The notes beneath the pieces were generated by a model that was given only the letters and a program-made list of their open reading frames with translations, was not told the DNA's origin and did not search any database. A stretch of DNA of 64,000 bases from Mauremys mutica (Eukaryota; Chordata; Testudines; Geoemydidae): positions 274,270,045 to 274,334,044 of the forward strand of contig NC_059072.1 in the NCBI RefSeq assembly GCF_020497125.1. Reading direction: 5' to 3'. Shown here piece by piece: positions 1 through 11,112 of the stretch. Position numbers and translations under genes: made by a program. Every line of letters begins with the position of its first letter. Position 1 is the stretch's first letter.

Positions 1-269
1 TTTAGTTTTATTTGTTTAAAAGGAAGACAGTGATATAGCATTGGCAAATTCCCCATAGAAACAAAGACTGGCACAAAAGAATAATAAAGGCACCTCAACT
101 TTTCCTTATTTATGGAGGACAGTCTTTATAATATGCATCCAGATATCCTTCAATCACACAAGCTGAAAATTGTTCCACTTTACTGCAGTTCTGTAACCAT
201 ATGGGAACCAATCCTGTCTGTGTTCTGTGCACATCCAAAATTCCTGCTGAATGACCTGCCCTGGGAGCA
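1..269. other. anonymous AT-rich sequence
   Basis: No gene or recognisable repeat is seen here. The short open frames have no family resemblance. Confidence 0.5.
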
Positions 270-589
270 AGTTACCAGTGACCCAGGGCTGGGGCAGAAG
301 GACAGAGCAGGTGGGGCGGGGGAGAGCCCAGGGCTCGGGTGGCAGGGGGTGTGGAGGGGGAGAGCCCAGGGCTGGGGTTGCAGGGGGTGCAGGTGAGGGG
401 GAGAGCCCAGAGCTGGGACGGCAGGGATGTGTGGGTCGGGGGGGAGAGCCCAGGGCTGGGGCGGCAGGGGGGTGTGGGTGGGGGGAGGCCCAGAGCTGGG
501 GCATCAGAGGGGTTTGGGGGACAGCGCAGGGCTGGGGTGGAGGCAGACAATTTTTTTTTGCTTGTGGCAGCAAAAAACCTAGAGCCAGC
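270..589. repeat. G-rich minisatellite with hAT-family-2 end
   Basis: A unit of roughly 45 bp (consensus GAGAGCCCAGGGCTGGGG plus a G-run spacer) is repeated imperfectly about six times on the plus strand. The right end has a T-run, then GCAAAAAACCTAGAGCCAGCCCTG. That is the reverse complement of the terminus of the family-2 elements at 5367-6396 and 41236-41497, so this is probably the right-hand part of such an element. The proline/glycine-rich open frames over it are low-complexity artefacts. Confidence 0.6.
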
Positions 590-897
590 CCTGTCGGCAA
601 CCTCTGGCACACGGCTCACCAGGATAAGCACCCTGGACGGCCGGGCCAGTTTGTTTACCTGCCACGTCAGCAGGTTCAGCCGATCGCAGCTCCCACTGGC
701 CGTGGTTCACCATCCCAGGCCAATGGGGGCTGCGGGAAGCCACAGCTTCCTGCCACTCCCATTAGCCTGGGACAGCAAACAGCGACCAGTGGGAACTGCG
801 GTCTGCCAAACCTGCCGACATGGCAGGTAAACAAACTGGCCCGGCCTGCCACGGTACTTCCCCTGGCGAGCCGCGTGCCAGAGGTTGCCGACTCCTG
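590..897. mobile_element. hAT-like foldback MITE, family 1
   Basis: The left terminus GTCGGCAACCTCTGGCA and the right terminus TGCCAGAGGTTGCCGAC are inverted copies. Inner arms containing GTTTACCTGCC and GGCAGGTAAAC are also inverted. It belongs with the elements at 20651, 26549 and 63545, which show 8-bp target duplications. No clear duplication is visible here because the left end abuts the minisatellite element. Non-coding. Confidence 0.75.
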
Positions 898-2263
898 GGT
901 TTTTCAGAAGTCCAAACAACACAGTTCCCTTAAAGTGATCCAGCCTCAGGCCTCCATTCAGATACCCACGTCAAATATGATGAACATTTCTGTAAATCTT
1001 ATTTTGTTATATAAAAGAAAAGGTTCTACCAATCCCAAAGGATCGGACACATTACCTCTCAGGTTAACGAATGTTTCAGATCTTACCCAAATACACACTA
1101 CAGCCAATTCTTATTAACTAGAATCTAAAGGTTTATTTATAAAAAGAAAGGTGAGAGTTAAAATTGATTAAAGGAATCAATTACATACAGTAATAGCAAA
1201 GTTCTATAGCATAATCATAACCAGCAAATCATATCCTTTTTATATACACCTCACTCGACAACTTTTGTACAATATTTGCTGCAAATATATAACAGTGGTT
1301 GCAACAATGCTCTATATGGTCATATTGTAATCAGATACTGTCACAATATCCATCAAGCATAAATGGATTAGCTCCCATTACATGGTTTCATACAATATAG
1401 GGTACTCTACAGCTGTAGCCAGGATCACTACATGTCTCCTGAATGAGTAAGACTATCATAAGGGTTCCAGGCTGTGCTGAAAGACTGCTTTTCCCTGTGG
1501 TTCTCAGAATACTAGTGTTCTTAAAGTCCCAGACACAAGCTTGTACTCTTAGGGAACCCACAGTCCTAAAGTTCTCCCTCTGGAAGAAGCTATACATCAA
1601 AAATTCTACATGATGGGCTTTGTGGAGTTCTCCCTGTAAATTTGCCTTTTCCATGAGATTTTTGGTGGGAGTGGATAAGAGAGTCCATTCGCAAAAAAAA
1701 TTGTGGTGGGGTACAGCCAACTTCACAATCTGTTAAAAAGTACATCATATTTACACATAAATAATACTTTCTCTCCAAGTTACAGCTACAAACAAGAGAA
1801 AAAGAAAAAAAGATTTAACCCGTTCTGCAGAAAATAAACCTAATTGCCTGGAAGTTATCCTACCATACAAGAGAGAGATTTACAAGGGCAGTGAGCATAG
1901 TATGAGGGAAAATCAGAGTGTCTGAATGGGTTAGAAATAATACTAGTTTGAGGATAGAGCAGGATTCTGGTGAAAGATTATGGTTTAAGGAGAAGAAAGA
2001 GAGTGCCTTAAGAGTCAATAACACAAAGACTGGGAAAGAAAGAAATATAGCAGAAAGCAATATCTAGAATGATTTTGATAGATTTAGTTTTGGGGCAGAA
2101 GAGTATCTCGTGCAGTTCAGTGCTGAAAATTACTGATTAATGAAGCTTGAGACCTTCCTCCCCACATACTCCCACCATAAAAGGGGGTGTGCTTACAGAT
2201 AGAAAGAATTAGCAGTGACTAAAGAATGAATGTAACTTGCATTATTTTCTATTAAATACAAAA
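898..2263. other. anonymous AT-rich sequence
   Basis: Short open frames at 1388-1726 and 1860-2060 (minus) show no domain, and no repeat family is recognised. I see nothing supportable in this stretch. Confidence 0.5.
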
Positions 2264-2271
2264 GTTTAAAC

Positions 2272-3961
2272 CAAGGGTCGGCAACCTTTCAGAAGTGGTG
2301 TGCCGAGTCTTCATTTATTCACTTTAACTTAAGGTTTCGCGTGCCGGTAATACATTTTAATGTTGTTTAGAAGGTCTCTCTCTATACGTCTATATATTAT
2401 ATAACTGAACTAATGTTGTAAGTAAAGTAAACAAGGTTTTCAAAATGTTTAAGAAACTTCATTTAAAATTAAATTAAAATGCTGATCTTATGCCACTGGC
2501 CTGCTCAGCTCGCTGCCAGCCTGGGGTTCCGTTCACCTAGGCCAGCAGCGGGCTGAGTGGGGCCTGCAGCCGGAACCCTGGCTGGCAAGGGGCCGGCATC
2601 CAGAACCCCAGGCTGGCAGCGGGCTGAGCAGGGCAGGCATCCGGGGCACCAGCTGGCAAAGGGCCGGCAGCCAGAACCCCAGACCGACCACAGACCATTC
2701 GCTGGCTCCTGCCAGCCAGGGACCCGGCTGCCAGCCCCGCTCAGCCAGCTGCCGGTCTGAGGTTCTGGCTGCCAGCCCTTTGCCTGCTGGGGCCCCGGAT
2801 GCCAGCCCAGCTCAGCTCACTGCCGGTCTGGTGTCCCGGCCCTGCCCACATAGAGTGGGTACCTACCTTCTCCCTGGTTCTGGCCCATTCTCTTCCTCTC
2901 TCTCTGCACTGAGATGAGGGTGGGGGTGCACTGAGCACAGGGCTGGGGGTGAAGGAGCAGGCTGGCCAGGAGCTAGAATGAGGGAGGGGGCTCAGGGTTG
3001 AGGCAGGAGGTTTGGGTGTGGAGTGCTTACCTGAGCAACTCCCATTTGGTGCGAGGAGTGCAGGTGGGAATGTGGGGGAGGGGTGCAGGAGCTCCCGTTT
3101 GGTGCTCAGGGTGGGGAGTGGGGATGTGGGGGGTGCCAGAGTCAGGGCATGGGGGGGCTGGGTATGTGTGGGGAGTGCAGGAGTTAGGGCAGGGGGAGTG
3201 GGGGGGTGGGTATGTGTGGGGAGTGCAGGAGTCAGGGAAGGGTGTGTGTGAGGAGGGTGCAGGAGTCAGGGCAGAGGGCTGGGGGGCATGTGAGGGGGGT
3301 GCAGGAATCAGGGCATGAGGTGTGTGGGGGAGGGCTGGGTATGTGTGGAGGGTGCCAGAGTCAGGGATGGGGTCGTGGGGGGGTGCAGGGGGCTGGGATG
3401 TGAGGGGGGTGCAGGGGTCAGGGCAGAGGGCTGGGGGGTGGGCTGAGATTGGGGGCGTGCTCCCAACCCCCTGCCCTGAGTGGCTCAGGGCAGGGGGCTG
3501 GAGGGATACACCCTGATTCCACCCCCCTTCCCCAAGGCCCCGCTCCTGCCTCTTCTCCGCCTCCTTCCCAGTCTGAGCAGTGAGGGCGCTGGGGCTCCTC
3601 TTCTCCCCTCCATCACAAGGGCCATCACCGGCAGGGAGGGAGAGGAGGTGGGGCACAACGCAGCACACTGGGGGAAGAGGGGCGGGAGGGGGAAGCTTGG
3701 CTGCCGGCGGAGCCTGCCGTACAGCAGCAGCCGGCAGGACCAAGCTTGCTTCTGCCCTCTGCCCCCACCAAAGAGAGCAGTAGGCAGGGGAGCGGAGAAG
3801 AGAAGGTTGGGCCAGGCAGGATTTTTAATGGCACGCTGCTGCCTGCCGGGGAACTGGCCGCCAACCCTGCTCAGCCCACTGCTGGGGTTTGAGTTCGTGC
3901 CATTAAAAATTGGCTCACGTGCTGTCTTTGGCTGTGCTGTGCCATAGGTTGCCGACCCCTG
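2272..3961. mobile_element. non-autonomous hAT element, 1.7 kb
   Basis: The termini are CAAGGGTCGGCAACC on the left and GGTTGCCGACCCCTG on the right, forming inverted repeats. The flanking 8-mers GTTTAAAC (2264-2271) and GTTGAAAC (3962-3969) match at 7 of 8 positions, as expected for an aged hAT target duplication. The left subterminal part is AT-rich. The interior from about 2500 is GC-rich with inverted GGCAGCGGGCTGAGC-type units and a minisatellite. No transposase is present. Confidence 0.85.
2960..3470. repeat. G-rich minisatellite inside hAT
   Basis: Imperfect tandem units of roughly 40-50 bp containing GGGTATGTGTGGGGAGTGCAGGAGTCAGGGCA-type sequence with many G-runs on the plus strand. 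Open frames in all registers (for example 3027-3743 minus, proline-rich) follow from the low-complexity composition and are not genes. Confidence 0.75.
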
Positions 3962-3969
3962 GTTGAAAC

Positions 3970-5028
3970 TTTAGTGGGCAGATCCCGTGATGGAGGATCC
4001 CAAAGGAGCAATAAAGCTACCCTCACTATGTAGCTAATTTAGAGTCAGTCCTAGCATTGGGGCCTGCCCAGAGGGAAAGGAGTGTAGCTGGAGTGCTGCT
4101 GCTCATTAATGATTCCTGGCCTATGGAACAGCAATGGCTGAAGCAAGTTAAAGCAGCTCTGAGGCTGCAGTAACTTACATCATGTGCCAAAGCAGCCCAT
4201 AGAAGCCCCAGGTTCAGCTATTTTGGCATTATGTACTCAATTTTCTCCCATACCGTCATGATGGAATTCCCCTAGCTTTGCCAGGAGTGGAGCTGCTTGA
4301 ATAATATGAAAAGTATTTTTCAATTATGTCCATGAATAAAGGGAGCAAGTTTGCTCCCTTCATTTGCACAGTCCTCTTAGTTCTTGTCCATTAATATTTG
4401 GATGATCACCTGTTTATTCATGGATATATTCATTAAACTGGAAAGTTTCATAAATGATTATTCATCTGACAATTTGTACCAAAGTGCGTATTAATAATGG
4501 ATTATTCATTGTTTGCTACTTATCATTTGTTACTTCTCTCTTTTAAAAAGTTCTAGTTATCCAGTCGGAGCAGAACAAAGCTGCATTATTTTGGTGACTA
4601 ATAACATACCATAGAGACATAGAATCAAAATGAAAAATTCAAGACCAAACTCATAGCACAAATGTTGTTTGCATATTCTAGACAGTTGAATATTTATGAA
4701 AAACAAATACTTTAGGAGAAATCAATACCAGTGTGCAAACAATTCAGAAACAGTAAAACAGACCTAAATTCCCAACAAATTTTATTCACAGCAAATAATT
4801 CACCAAAAGGATCTCTATTTTACGCCTGTGCGAAATTCATGCAAATGTAAAACCTATATTTGCATGAATAACTAGGACAACTAACTGTTTGTCTAACTAC
4901 CCAATTTGCACATTCATATGACTATATAGTCACATGCAAATGAAAGTTCAATGTGTCTACAAAATGAAGTCCCTTAGAAAATTTTACCTGGGGAATCAAA
5001 TGAAATTTAAGTTTAAGGGTGACTTGTA
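3970..5028. other. anonymous sequence with octamer cluster
   Basis: No gene is seen. Three exact ATGCAAAT octamers lie at 4839-4846, 4858-4865 (inverted) and 4934-4941 in otherwise unique-looking AT-rich DNA. Confidence 0.5.
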
Positions 5029-5228
5029 GGCTACCTCTACATTTGAGCTGGGAAATGTGATTTCCAGCTTGCATGGCCATACCCACTCTAGCTTTCTAGT
5101 AGCAGTGTGACCAGTGTAACCGTGGCAGCTTGCGCTAGACACCCAAGTACATACTCAGGGGGTCTACCCAGCCACACTGCTATTTTTAGGCACTAACTCA
5201 AGCAGAACAAGCAAGGGTCCATCTACAC

Positions 5229-6596
5229 CAGTGTTTTTCAAACTGGGGTCGCCGCTTGTGTAGGGAAAGCCCCTGGTTGGACGGACCAGTTTGTTTACCT
5301 GCCCTGTCCGCAGGTCCGGCCGATCGCATCTGCCACTGGCCGCGGTTCACCGCTGTAGGCAAATGGGCTGGGCCGGCTCTAGGTTTTTTGCCGCCCCAAG
5401 CAAAAAAAAGTTTGGCTGCCCCCCCCAGCCTTGGGCTCTTACCTCCCCAGCCCCTGCCACCCTAGCCCTGGGCTCTCTCTTCCCCCCCCAACCCACACCC
5501 CTTGCTGCCCCAGTGCTGGGCTTTCTCTCCCACCCCCACGCGCACACCCTGCTGCCCCAGCGCTGGGCTCCCCCCCACCAGTGCTGACTCCACCCATTCC
5601 CCTCTCGCCTCCAGCTGGTTCAGCACTGGCATGGTCAGGGTACGCAGCGGGGCTCTCAGGCTGCGCCTCAGCTCAGGGTCCCTCCAGCCAGGGCTCCTGC
5701 CTCCAGGACTGGCCGGGACCCGGGAGGGCAGAGCTGGGGGACTGCCCTGGCAGGGGGCCGAGGAGCTGGGTCAGGGTAGCCCCAGTGGAAGCAGAGCCCC
5801 AAAGAGCAGGACGCGGGCCCCACACGGAAGCGCCCCACCATCTATGGCCCCGCTGCTGCTTCCAGGAGCGCCGCCAGCTTTTTTGCTGCCCTAGGCAGCA
5901 GAAGGTCCCACCCCTGAAATGCCACCCCCGATAGAGGCGGCAGAAGGTCCCGCCCTCGAAATGCCTCCCCTGACAGAGGCGGCGGAAGGTCACCTAATGG
6001 GTTGTGCTGGCCCTGGCTGCTGCCGCTGCTTCTGGCTGCCCTGCCACAGTTCCTGGGCGGCTCTGGCTGCTTCGTTCAGCTCCAGCTGAAGCGCTGGGGG
6101 GCGGCCACCATGCGGCACCTGCAGGCGGCTCCGTGTGCCCCACAGGGTGGCCCCCAGCCCGTGCGTCCCCCGCTCAGAGCCTGCCCGGCCCACCCACAAG
6201 GTGCAGCGCTGCTCCCCCACAGTGCAAACCACAGTGGCCCCAGGGCACCCCCTGCACAGATGCACTGCTGCTGCCAGGGCCAGCTCTAGACTTTTGCCAC
6301 CAGAAGCAAAATAAAAAAGATGGCCTGAATGCAGCCCTTGAAAATGTGCTGCCCCAAGCACATGCTAGGTTTGCTGGTGCCTAGAGCTGGCCCTGCCAAT
6401 GAGGGTGCTGGAAGCAGTGGCCAGTAAGTCCCTCAGCCCACACCGCTTCCAGCAGCTCCCATTGGCCTGGAGCAGCAAACCAAGGCTAGTGGGAGCCGCG
6501 AACGGCTGGACCTGCGGACAGGGCAGGTAAACAAACCAGCCCAGCCTGCCAGGAGCTTTCCCTACACAAGCAGCAACCCCAGTTTGAGAAACACTG
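5229..6596. mobile_element. hAT element, family 3
   Basis: The termini are CAGTGTTTTTCAAACTGGGG on the left and CCCCAGTTTGAGAAACACTG on the right. The flanking 8-mers ATCTACAC (5221-5228 and 6597-6604) are identical, which is diagnostic of hAT insertion. The outer arms share TTGTGTAGGGAAAGC and the GTTTACCTGCC block. The centre is occupied by a nested family-2 element. No transposase is visible. Confidence 0.9.
5367..6396. mobile_element. nested hAT-like element, family 2
   Basis: The left end (GGGCCGGCTCTAGGTTTTTT) and right end (CTAGAGCTGGCCCTG) are inverted. Inside are C-rich minisatellite units, the complement of those at 270-589, then alanine/proline-coding GC-rich DNA. A second short family-2 copy (about 6274-6396) lies in its right end. 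The flanks CAAATGGG and CCAATGAG are only weakly duplicated. Non-coding. Confidence 0.65.
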
Positions 6597-6655
6597 ATCT
6601 ACACAAGCTGGCAATCACATCTCCCAGCTCAAATGTAGACATAAGCGCCAGATTC

Positions 6656-7115
6656 ATGGATGCACACTTGCTAGTCTACACCACGGTAGCAATACAAAAC
6701 AACAGTAAAATGCATTTGACTTGTTGGTGGGCATGTAGGAAAACTCAGCAGTTTCTTTCCCTTACCACTATAGCAGGCGGACGGGAAGTTCATGGACCTT
6801 GGCTTGTTCTACACAACTCACTGGTCAGAAAAGCTGGGTTTTCAGGTGTTTTGTGGTAGCGAAGCAGCACAAAACAGCTGAAGAAATCTGGTAAAATTGC
6901 CCATATAGTATTAATACAATGATATAAAATCAGTAATAATGCTGTCTGGATGCAATGCTATTCTAAACTTTTGTTGCTATTTTAGTCTGTAAGAGACCTG
7001 TCTTTTTACAGTTATTATTTAATTCCATTCCTTTCTCTTCCTAGCTTTTTTTAGAACACTAATAACATTCAGTATTAAGGGGTGTTTTTTTTGTTTAGTT
7101 TTTTACATTCAGAGG
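6656..7115. other. anonymous sequence
   Basis: Nothing recognisable is seen apart from T-runs near 7085. Confidence 0.4.
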
Positions 7116-7518
7116 AAAATAGGAATTTCTATGCTGGTTCATACCATAGCTCTATTTAGTTGAGTGTCCTGTTTCCTTCAGTAGCCAGCATCAGATGTTT
7201 CACAGCAAGGTGTCAGAACATCACAGTAATTAGATATGGGACAATCTGCCTTCTATATTAAGTGTCATCTTGATTTTTAATAGGTAGAGTTTGGTTTAAA
7301 GCACAAGGTTTAATATTCCTTCTAATATTTTTTATAATTATCTCTAACTTTGTATTCTTAATATCTATATAAAAGTCCAATCCCTTTTTTAATTTTGTCA
7401 AGTTCTTGGCCTCAATGATTCCCTGTGGCAATGAGTTCCACATTTTAATTCTGTGTTGTGTGAAGAAATATGTCCTGTAATTGGTTTTGAATTTTTCACC
7501 TTTTAATTTCATTGACTG

Positions 7519-8313
7519 TGTCATAAATAGATAGTTAAGGGTTAATGTCTCTTTTACCTGTAAAGGGTTAAAAAGCTTAGTAAACCTGGCTGACACCTGA
7601 CCAGAGGACCAATAAGGGGACAAGATACTTTCAAATCTTGGTGGAGGGAAGTCTTTGTTTGTGTTCTTTTTTGGGGGTTGTTCGCTCTTGGGACATGAGA
7701 GGGACCAGACGTCAACCCAGCCAGAAATCTTTCTGAATCAGTCTCATGTTTCAAATTTGTAAGTACCCAGTCAGGAAAGCGTGTTAGTCTTCTGTTTGTT
7801 TTCTCAACCTGTAAATGTTTCTTTTGCTGGAAGGATTTTTACCTCTGTTTGCTGTAACTTTGAACCTGAGGCTAGGGGGGATTTCTCTGGCTATATAAAT
7901 TTAAGTGCCCTGTAATACCTTTTCCATCCAGATTTTACAGAGATAATTTTACCTTTTCTTTTTCTTTAATTAAAAGCTTTCTTTTTAAGAACCTGATTGA
8001 TTTTTCTGGTTTTAAGATCCAAGGAGTTGGGTCTGGACTCACCAGGAGTTGGTGGGGGAAAAAAGAAGGGAGGGGAAGGTCTGGGGGGAAATGGAGGGGG
8101 GAATGGTTAATTTCTCCTTGTGTTAAGATCTAAGGGATTTGGGTCTGTGTTCCCCAGGGAAGGTTTTGGGGGGAATGGAAAGTGTACCAAAACACTATAT
8201 TTTTGGCTGGTGGCAGCGCTATCAGATCTAAGCTAGGAATTAAGCTTAGAAGGGTACATGCAGGTCCCCACCTTTTGGACGCTAATGTTCAAAGTGGGGA
8301 GGAAACCTTGACA
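7519..8313 (+). mobile_element. solo LTR, 795 bp
   Basis: The sequence begins TGTCATAAATAG and ends GGAAACCTTGACA (TG...CA), flanked by the identical 5-mer GACTG at 7514-7518 and 8314-8318. A TATATAAA box near 7893 suggests plus orientation. It sits inside the CR1 relic and so is younger. I recognise the sequence as resembling a common turtle LTR; the family name is not known to me. Confidence 0.88.
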
Positions 8314-8539
8314 GACTGTTTCTTTGTTCTTGTGTTATGAGAAAAGGAGAACAGAAATTCTTGATCTGCCTTCTCGATTGCATTCGTTAGAGTTATCAGG
8401 TTGCCTTTTATCTGCATTCAAGGTAAACAATCCCACTCTTTTCAGTCTCTTCATGCAAGAGTTTTTTTTCCATCCCTCTACTTATTGTTGCTACCCTTCT
8501 CTGAAACCCCTCTAATTCTGCAATATTCTTTTTAAGGTG

Positions 8540-8632
8540 GGTTGATGAGTTTGGCACAGAGTATTCCAGGAATATTCCAGAGTATCAGTGGTGTGGCCTC
8601 TCCTGGAATACTCTGTGCCAAACTCATCAACC
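8540..8632. repeat. perfect 32-bp inverted repeat (hairpin)
   Basis: Arms 8540-8571 and 8601-8632 are exact reverse complements around a 29-bp spacer. They lie in CR1-derived sequence, so one arm is probably a template-switch copy of the other. Confidence 0.95.
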
Positions 8633-8700
8633 ATATATATAATGGCTTTATTTTTCTCCATCTCATTCCTTATTTGCCCTAATATTGTGTTGGCTTTTTT

Positions 8701-9404
8701 GACATCAACTGATGATGACTATACTCCCTGATCAGAGCAAAGGAGCTGATGATGGGGTCTGCAGAGGTATTTCATAATTTGAAGCTAGTGTAAGTCAGGA
8801 CAAGATTATTCCTGTTTCATCCTTGTTCTAAGGGAAATGTGTTTCATAGAGGAGTCTGAGTCACAATGCCTCCCAGGGCTAGAATGATGGAATTTATGAA
8901 CCAGTCCTTACTCAGGACTGCACCTACAGTTCCAATCTAGTTCTTGATGACTACGGATCTTTTCAAAATTGCACTGAAGTCAAAGAAGACTCAAATTAAC
9001 ATCAGTGGGCTTTGGATCTGGCCTTAGGAACCTAATTTTTAAACATGCTAACATGAAGTTATGCTAACTGTAACCCAAAACTCTTCTCTGTTCCTTAAAA
9101 TGGTTTAGAAACTAAGCAAAACCTACCTGAGTTTCTCCAGAATCACTCACTCCCTAAAGAGGAAAATCAGCCCTCACCTTCCAGTGAAAAACAGAAACAA
9201 ATGTAAATTGCATGTCACACATAAGTTGGAGACAAATCAATTCACTTTATACAATAATTTTAGATGAGAAAAGAAAATAGAGCAAGGCTGGGTAATATTA
9301 AGGAAAAAAATAAGTCACATGTAGGTTAAGGCTGACAATAGACTGGTAGTGTCTTCTCAATGAACCGTCTAATGTTTCTTCTAACACATTGTCTGAGGAG
9401 GATG
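8701..9404. other. anonymous sequence with palindromic relic
   Basis: No gene is seen. At 8940-9020 lies a degraded copy of the dispersed palindromic repeat containing an ACTGAAGTCAA-type core, also found at 17745 and 29690. Confidence 0.4.
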
Positions 9405-10433
9405 TGATGCTGTCAGACCAGGTGCCAGCTCATGCCAAGGCCCCTAGGTCTCACTGAACACTGACAAATGCATAGCTGCAAACCAGATTGTCTTACCTGT
9501 GAGTGACTATGTTTAAAATATATGTTAAATTTATAAGAATATGTTTAGTGTTTAGACTTTATGCTTGTAGGATGCTGCACGTATTAATCTTACTTATAAC
9601 ATCTGTACCTCGTGTCATAATGTTATATTAAGTGTTTGCATTGTAATCCTCTGTAATTATGTAAATCATCAGACAGGAAAGGAGCTTTAATTAATGTAAA
9701 AATGATGGCTGATGGTGTTAGGATCTGCCTACCAGGAAAGCCCATTGAACCAAATGAGCCATTGTGAAACATCAAAGAACAAATACACTGTTTATTGCTC
9801 CCCCAAATACCTATGTAGAGGAAATATGTAGTTGGACTCATCCCATCAGCTTGAGCTCTGGGGGAAGGAAATAAAAATCCTTGACAAGAATTAACCGTAT
9901 CTCTATGCTGCTTGAATGCTGAGGGACAAAGATTTCTAAGCATAAGCAAGAGTTCCCCAGGTCTTAGCCTGGGTTAGCCCTAAAGGACATATAGAGCTTG
10001 CATATTACAGGAGCTTCTATTACCCTTTTGTAACAAAAGACTATAACTCCTTTGTGTATGTATGTTTATCTGATTTAACCTTGAAAATAACTCTGATTTC
10101 TTTTCTTAGTTAATATATCGTTAGTTAGTTTATTATAGGATTGGGTACAAACACTGTCTGTAGTTTGAGATCTGAGGTACAACTGACTTGGTGTAAGTAT
10201 CCAGTCATTTAGGACTGGGAGAACCCTAAATATCGTTGCGGTTTTTGGTGTAAGGGACCATCTAATCACAAAGACAAGCTTGCCTAAGTGGCAAGACAGA
10301 CTGAAATACCCAAGGGGACTGTCTGTGACTCCATGTTAAGGCTGCTGTAGTGCTTGAGAAGTTCACACTTGATGGTTGGTGAAATCCAATTATAAAACAC
10401 AGAACAAGCTTGGGATTTGTGCCCTGATTTGTA
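9405..10433. mobile_element. decayed LTR-like element
   Basis: Part of this block (about 9730-9950) is clearly homologous to 60575-60790, sharing TTTCTAAGCATAA and the upstream GTTGCTCCC/ATTGCTCCC text, so it is an interspersed repeat. The length and the GTAACA-type end suggest an LTR, but no paired target duplication was established. Boundaries are approximate. Confidence 0.45.
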
Positions 10434-10690
10434 ACAGTCTGTCCTGAGCTTATGTCACAGAGTTCACTCACCATTGGTGGCACCTCCTGCTGGACGTAGC
10501 CAGGCTTTGTGCCCTCCCCTGGTGGTGCCTTTCCCATCATCGTCTCACCCTGTGGACCCATCTAACCCCAGGAACCACAGCCTCCTCATCGTGTTTCAGT
10601 CCTTTGGCTGGTTCATCATATGAGTTGCCCCCCTCCGAGGTATCAAAGTCCTTTTCAACAAATGACTCAGGAACAGGAAATAGTGAATCT
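10434..10690. other. possible second LTR fragment
   Basis: GGCACCTCCTGCTGGACGT near 10480 resembles GGTGCCTCCTGCTCATCGT in the solo LTR at 13456-14154. This may be a distant relative. The evidence is weak. Confidence 0.25.
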
Positions 10691-10872
10691 CATAGTTGGT
10701 TAAATGCATTACAACATTGTATAAAGTTACTTATGCTTTCTACCAGTCTGAGTTAATCTAAAACATTATTTGCACCCTGAGCCAGAAAGCCAGAAAGACT
10801 TTTTAGCTCTCATAGTATTCCTAAAATCACAGATGGGATTTTCAGAAATGTCTAGGGGATTTAGCTACATGT

Positions 10873-11100
10873 AAAAGCAGCAAAGAGTCCTGTGGCACCT
10901 TATAGACTAACAGATGTTTTGGAGCATGAGCTTTCGTGGGTGAATACCCAGTTCATCGGATGCATGTAGTGGAAATCTCCGACGAAGTGGGTATTCACCC
11001 ACGAAAGCTCATGCTCCAAAACGTCTGTTAGTCTATAAGGTGCCACAGGACTCTTTGCTGCTTTTACAGATCCCAATTAACACGGCTACCCTTCTGATAC
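10873..11100. mobile_element. foldback SINE-like insertion
   Basis: The identical 12-mers TTAGCTACATGT at 10861-10872 and 11101-11112 flank a 228-bp insert. Arms 10873-10957 and 10981-11065 are inverted copies matching at about 82 of 85 positions, separated by 23 bp. The right copy runs to AACACGGCTACCCTTCTGATAC, matching the outer end of the relative at 21771. The target duplication implies one retrotransposition-type insertion of the whole foldback. The family is unnamed by me. Confidence 0.85.
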
Positions 11101-11112
11101 TTAGCTACATGT

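Larger units (their letters stand above)
5029..6646. mobile_element. foldback MITE split by a later hAT
   Basis: The arms at 5029-5071 and 6604-6646 are inverted copies (core TCTACATTTGAGCTGGGA). The element is interrupted by the hAT at 5229-6596, so its original length was about 250 bp. Its outer TCTACA motif resembles the Harbinger-type termini at 37642 and 54534, but the superfamily is uncertain. Confidence 0.6.
7120..8700 (-). mobile_element. CR1/L3-like LINE relic, split by a solo LTR
   Basis: The minus strand of 7258-7513 encodes a decayed CR1 ORF2 C-terminus, with KFKTNYRTYFFTQ followed by MWNSLPQGIIEAKNL. The text at 7120-7250 resembles the 3' UTR of ancient reptile CR1/L3 copies. 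The upstream part resumes at 8319 after the LTR. A perfect hairpin at 8540-8632 disrupts the right part. No intact reading frame remains. Confidence 0.7.

Noticed and set aside
251..1117. 288-residue plus-strand open frame
   Set aside because: It runs through a G-rich minisatellite and a hAT MITE; the glycine-rich sequence is low complexity and has no domain.
3027..3743. 238-residue minus-strand proline-rich frame
   Set aside because: It is the complement of a G-rich minisatellite inside a hAT element; the length reflects composition.
5431..5934. 167-residue plus-strand frame
   Set aside because: It lies over C-rich repeats in nested hAT elements; proline/alanine bias only.
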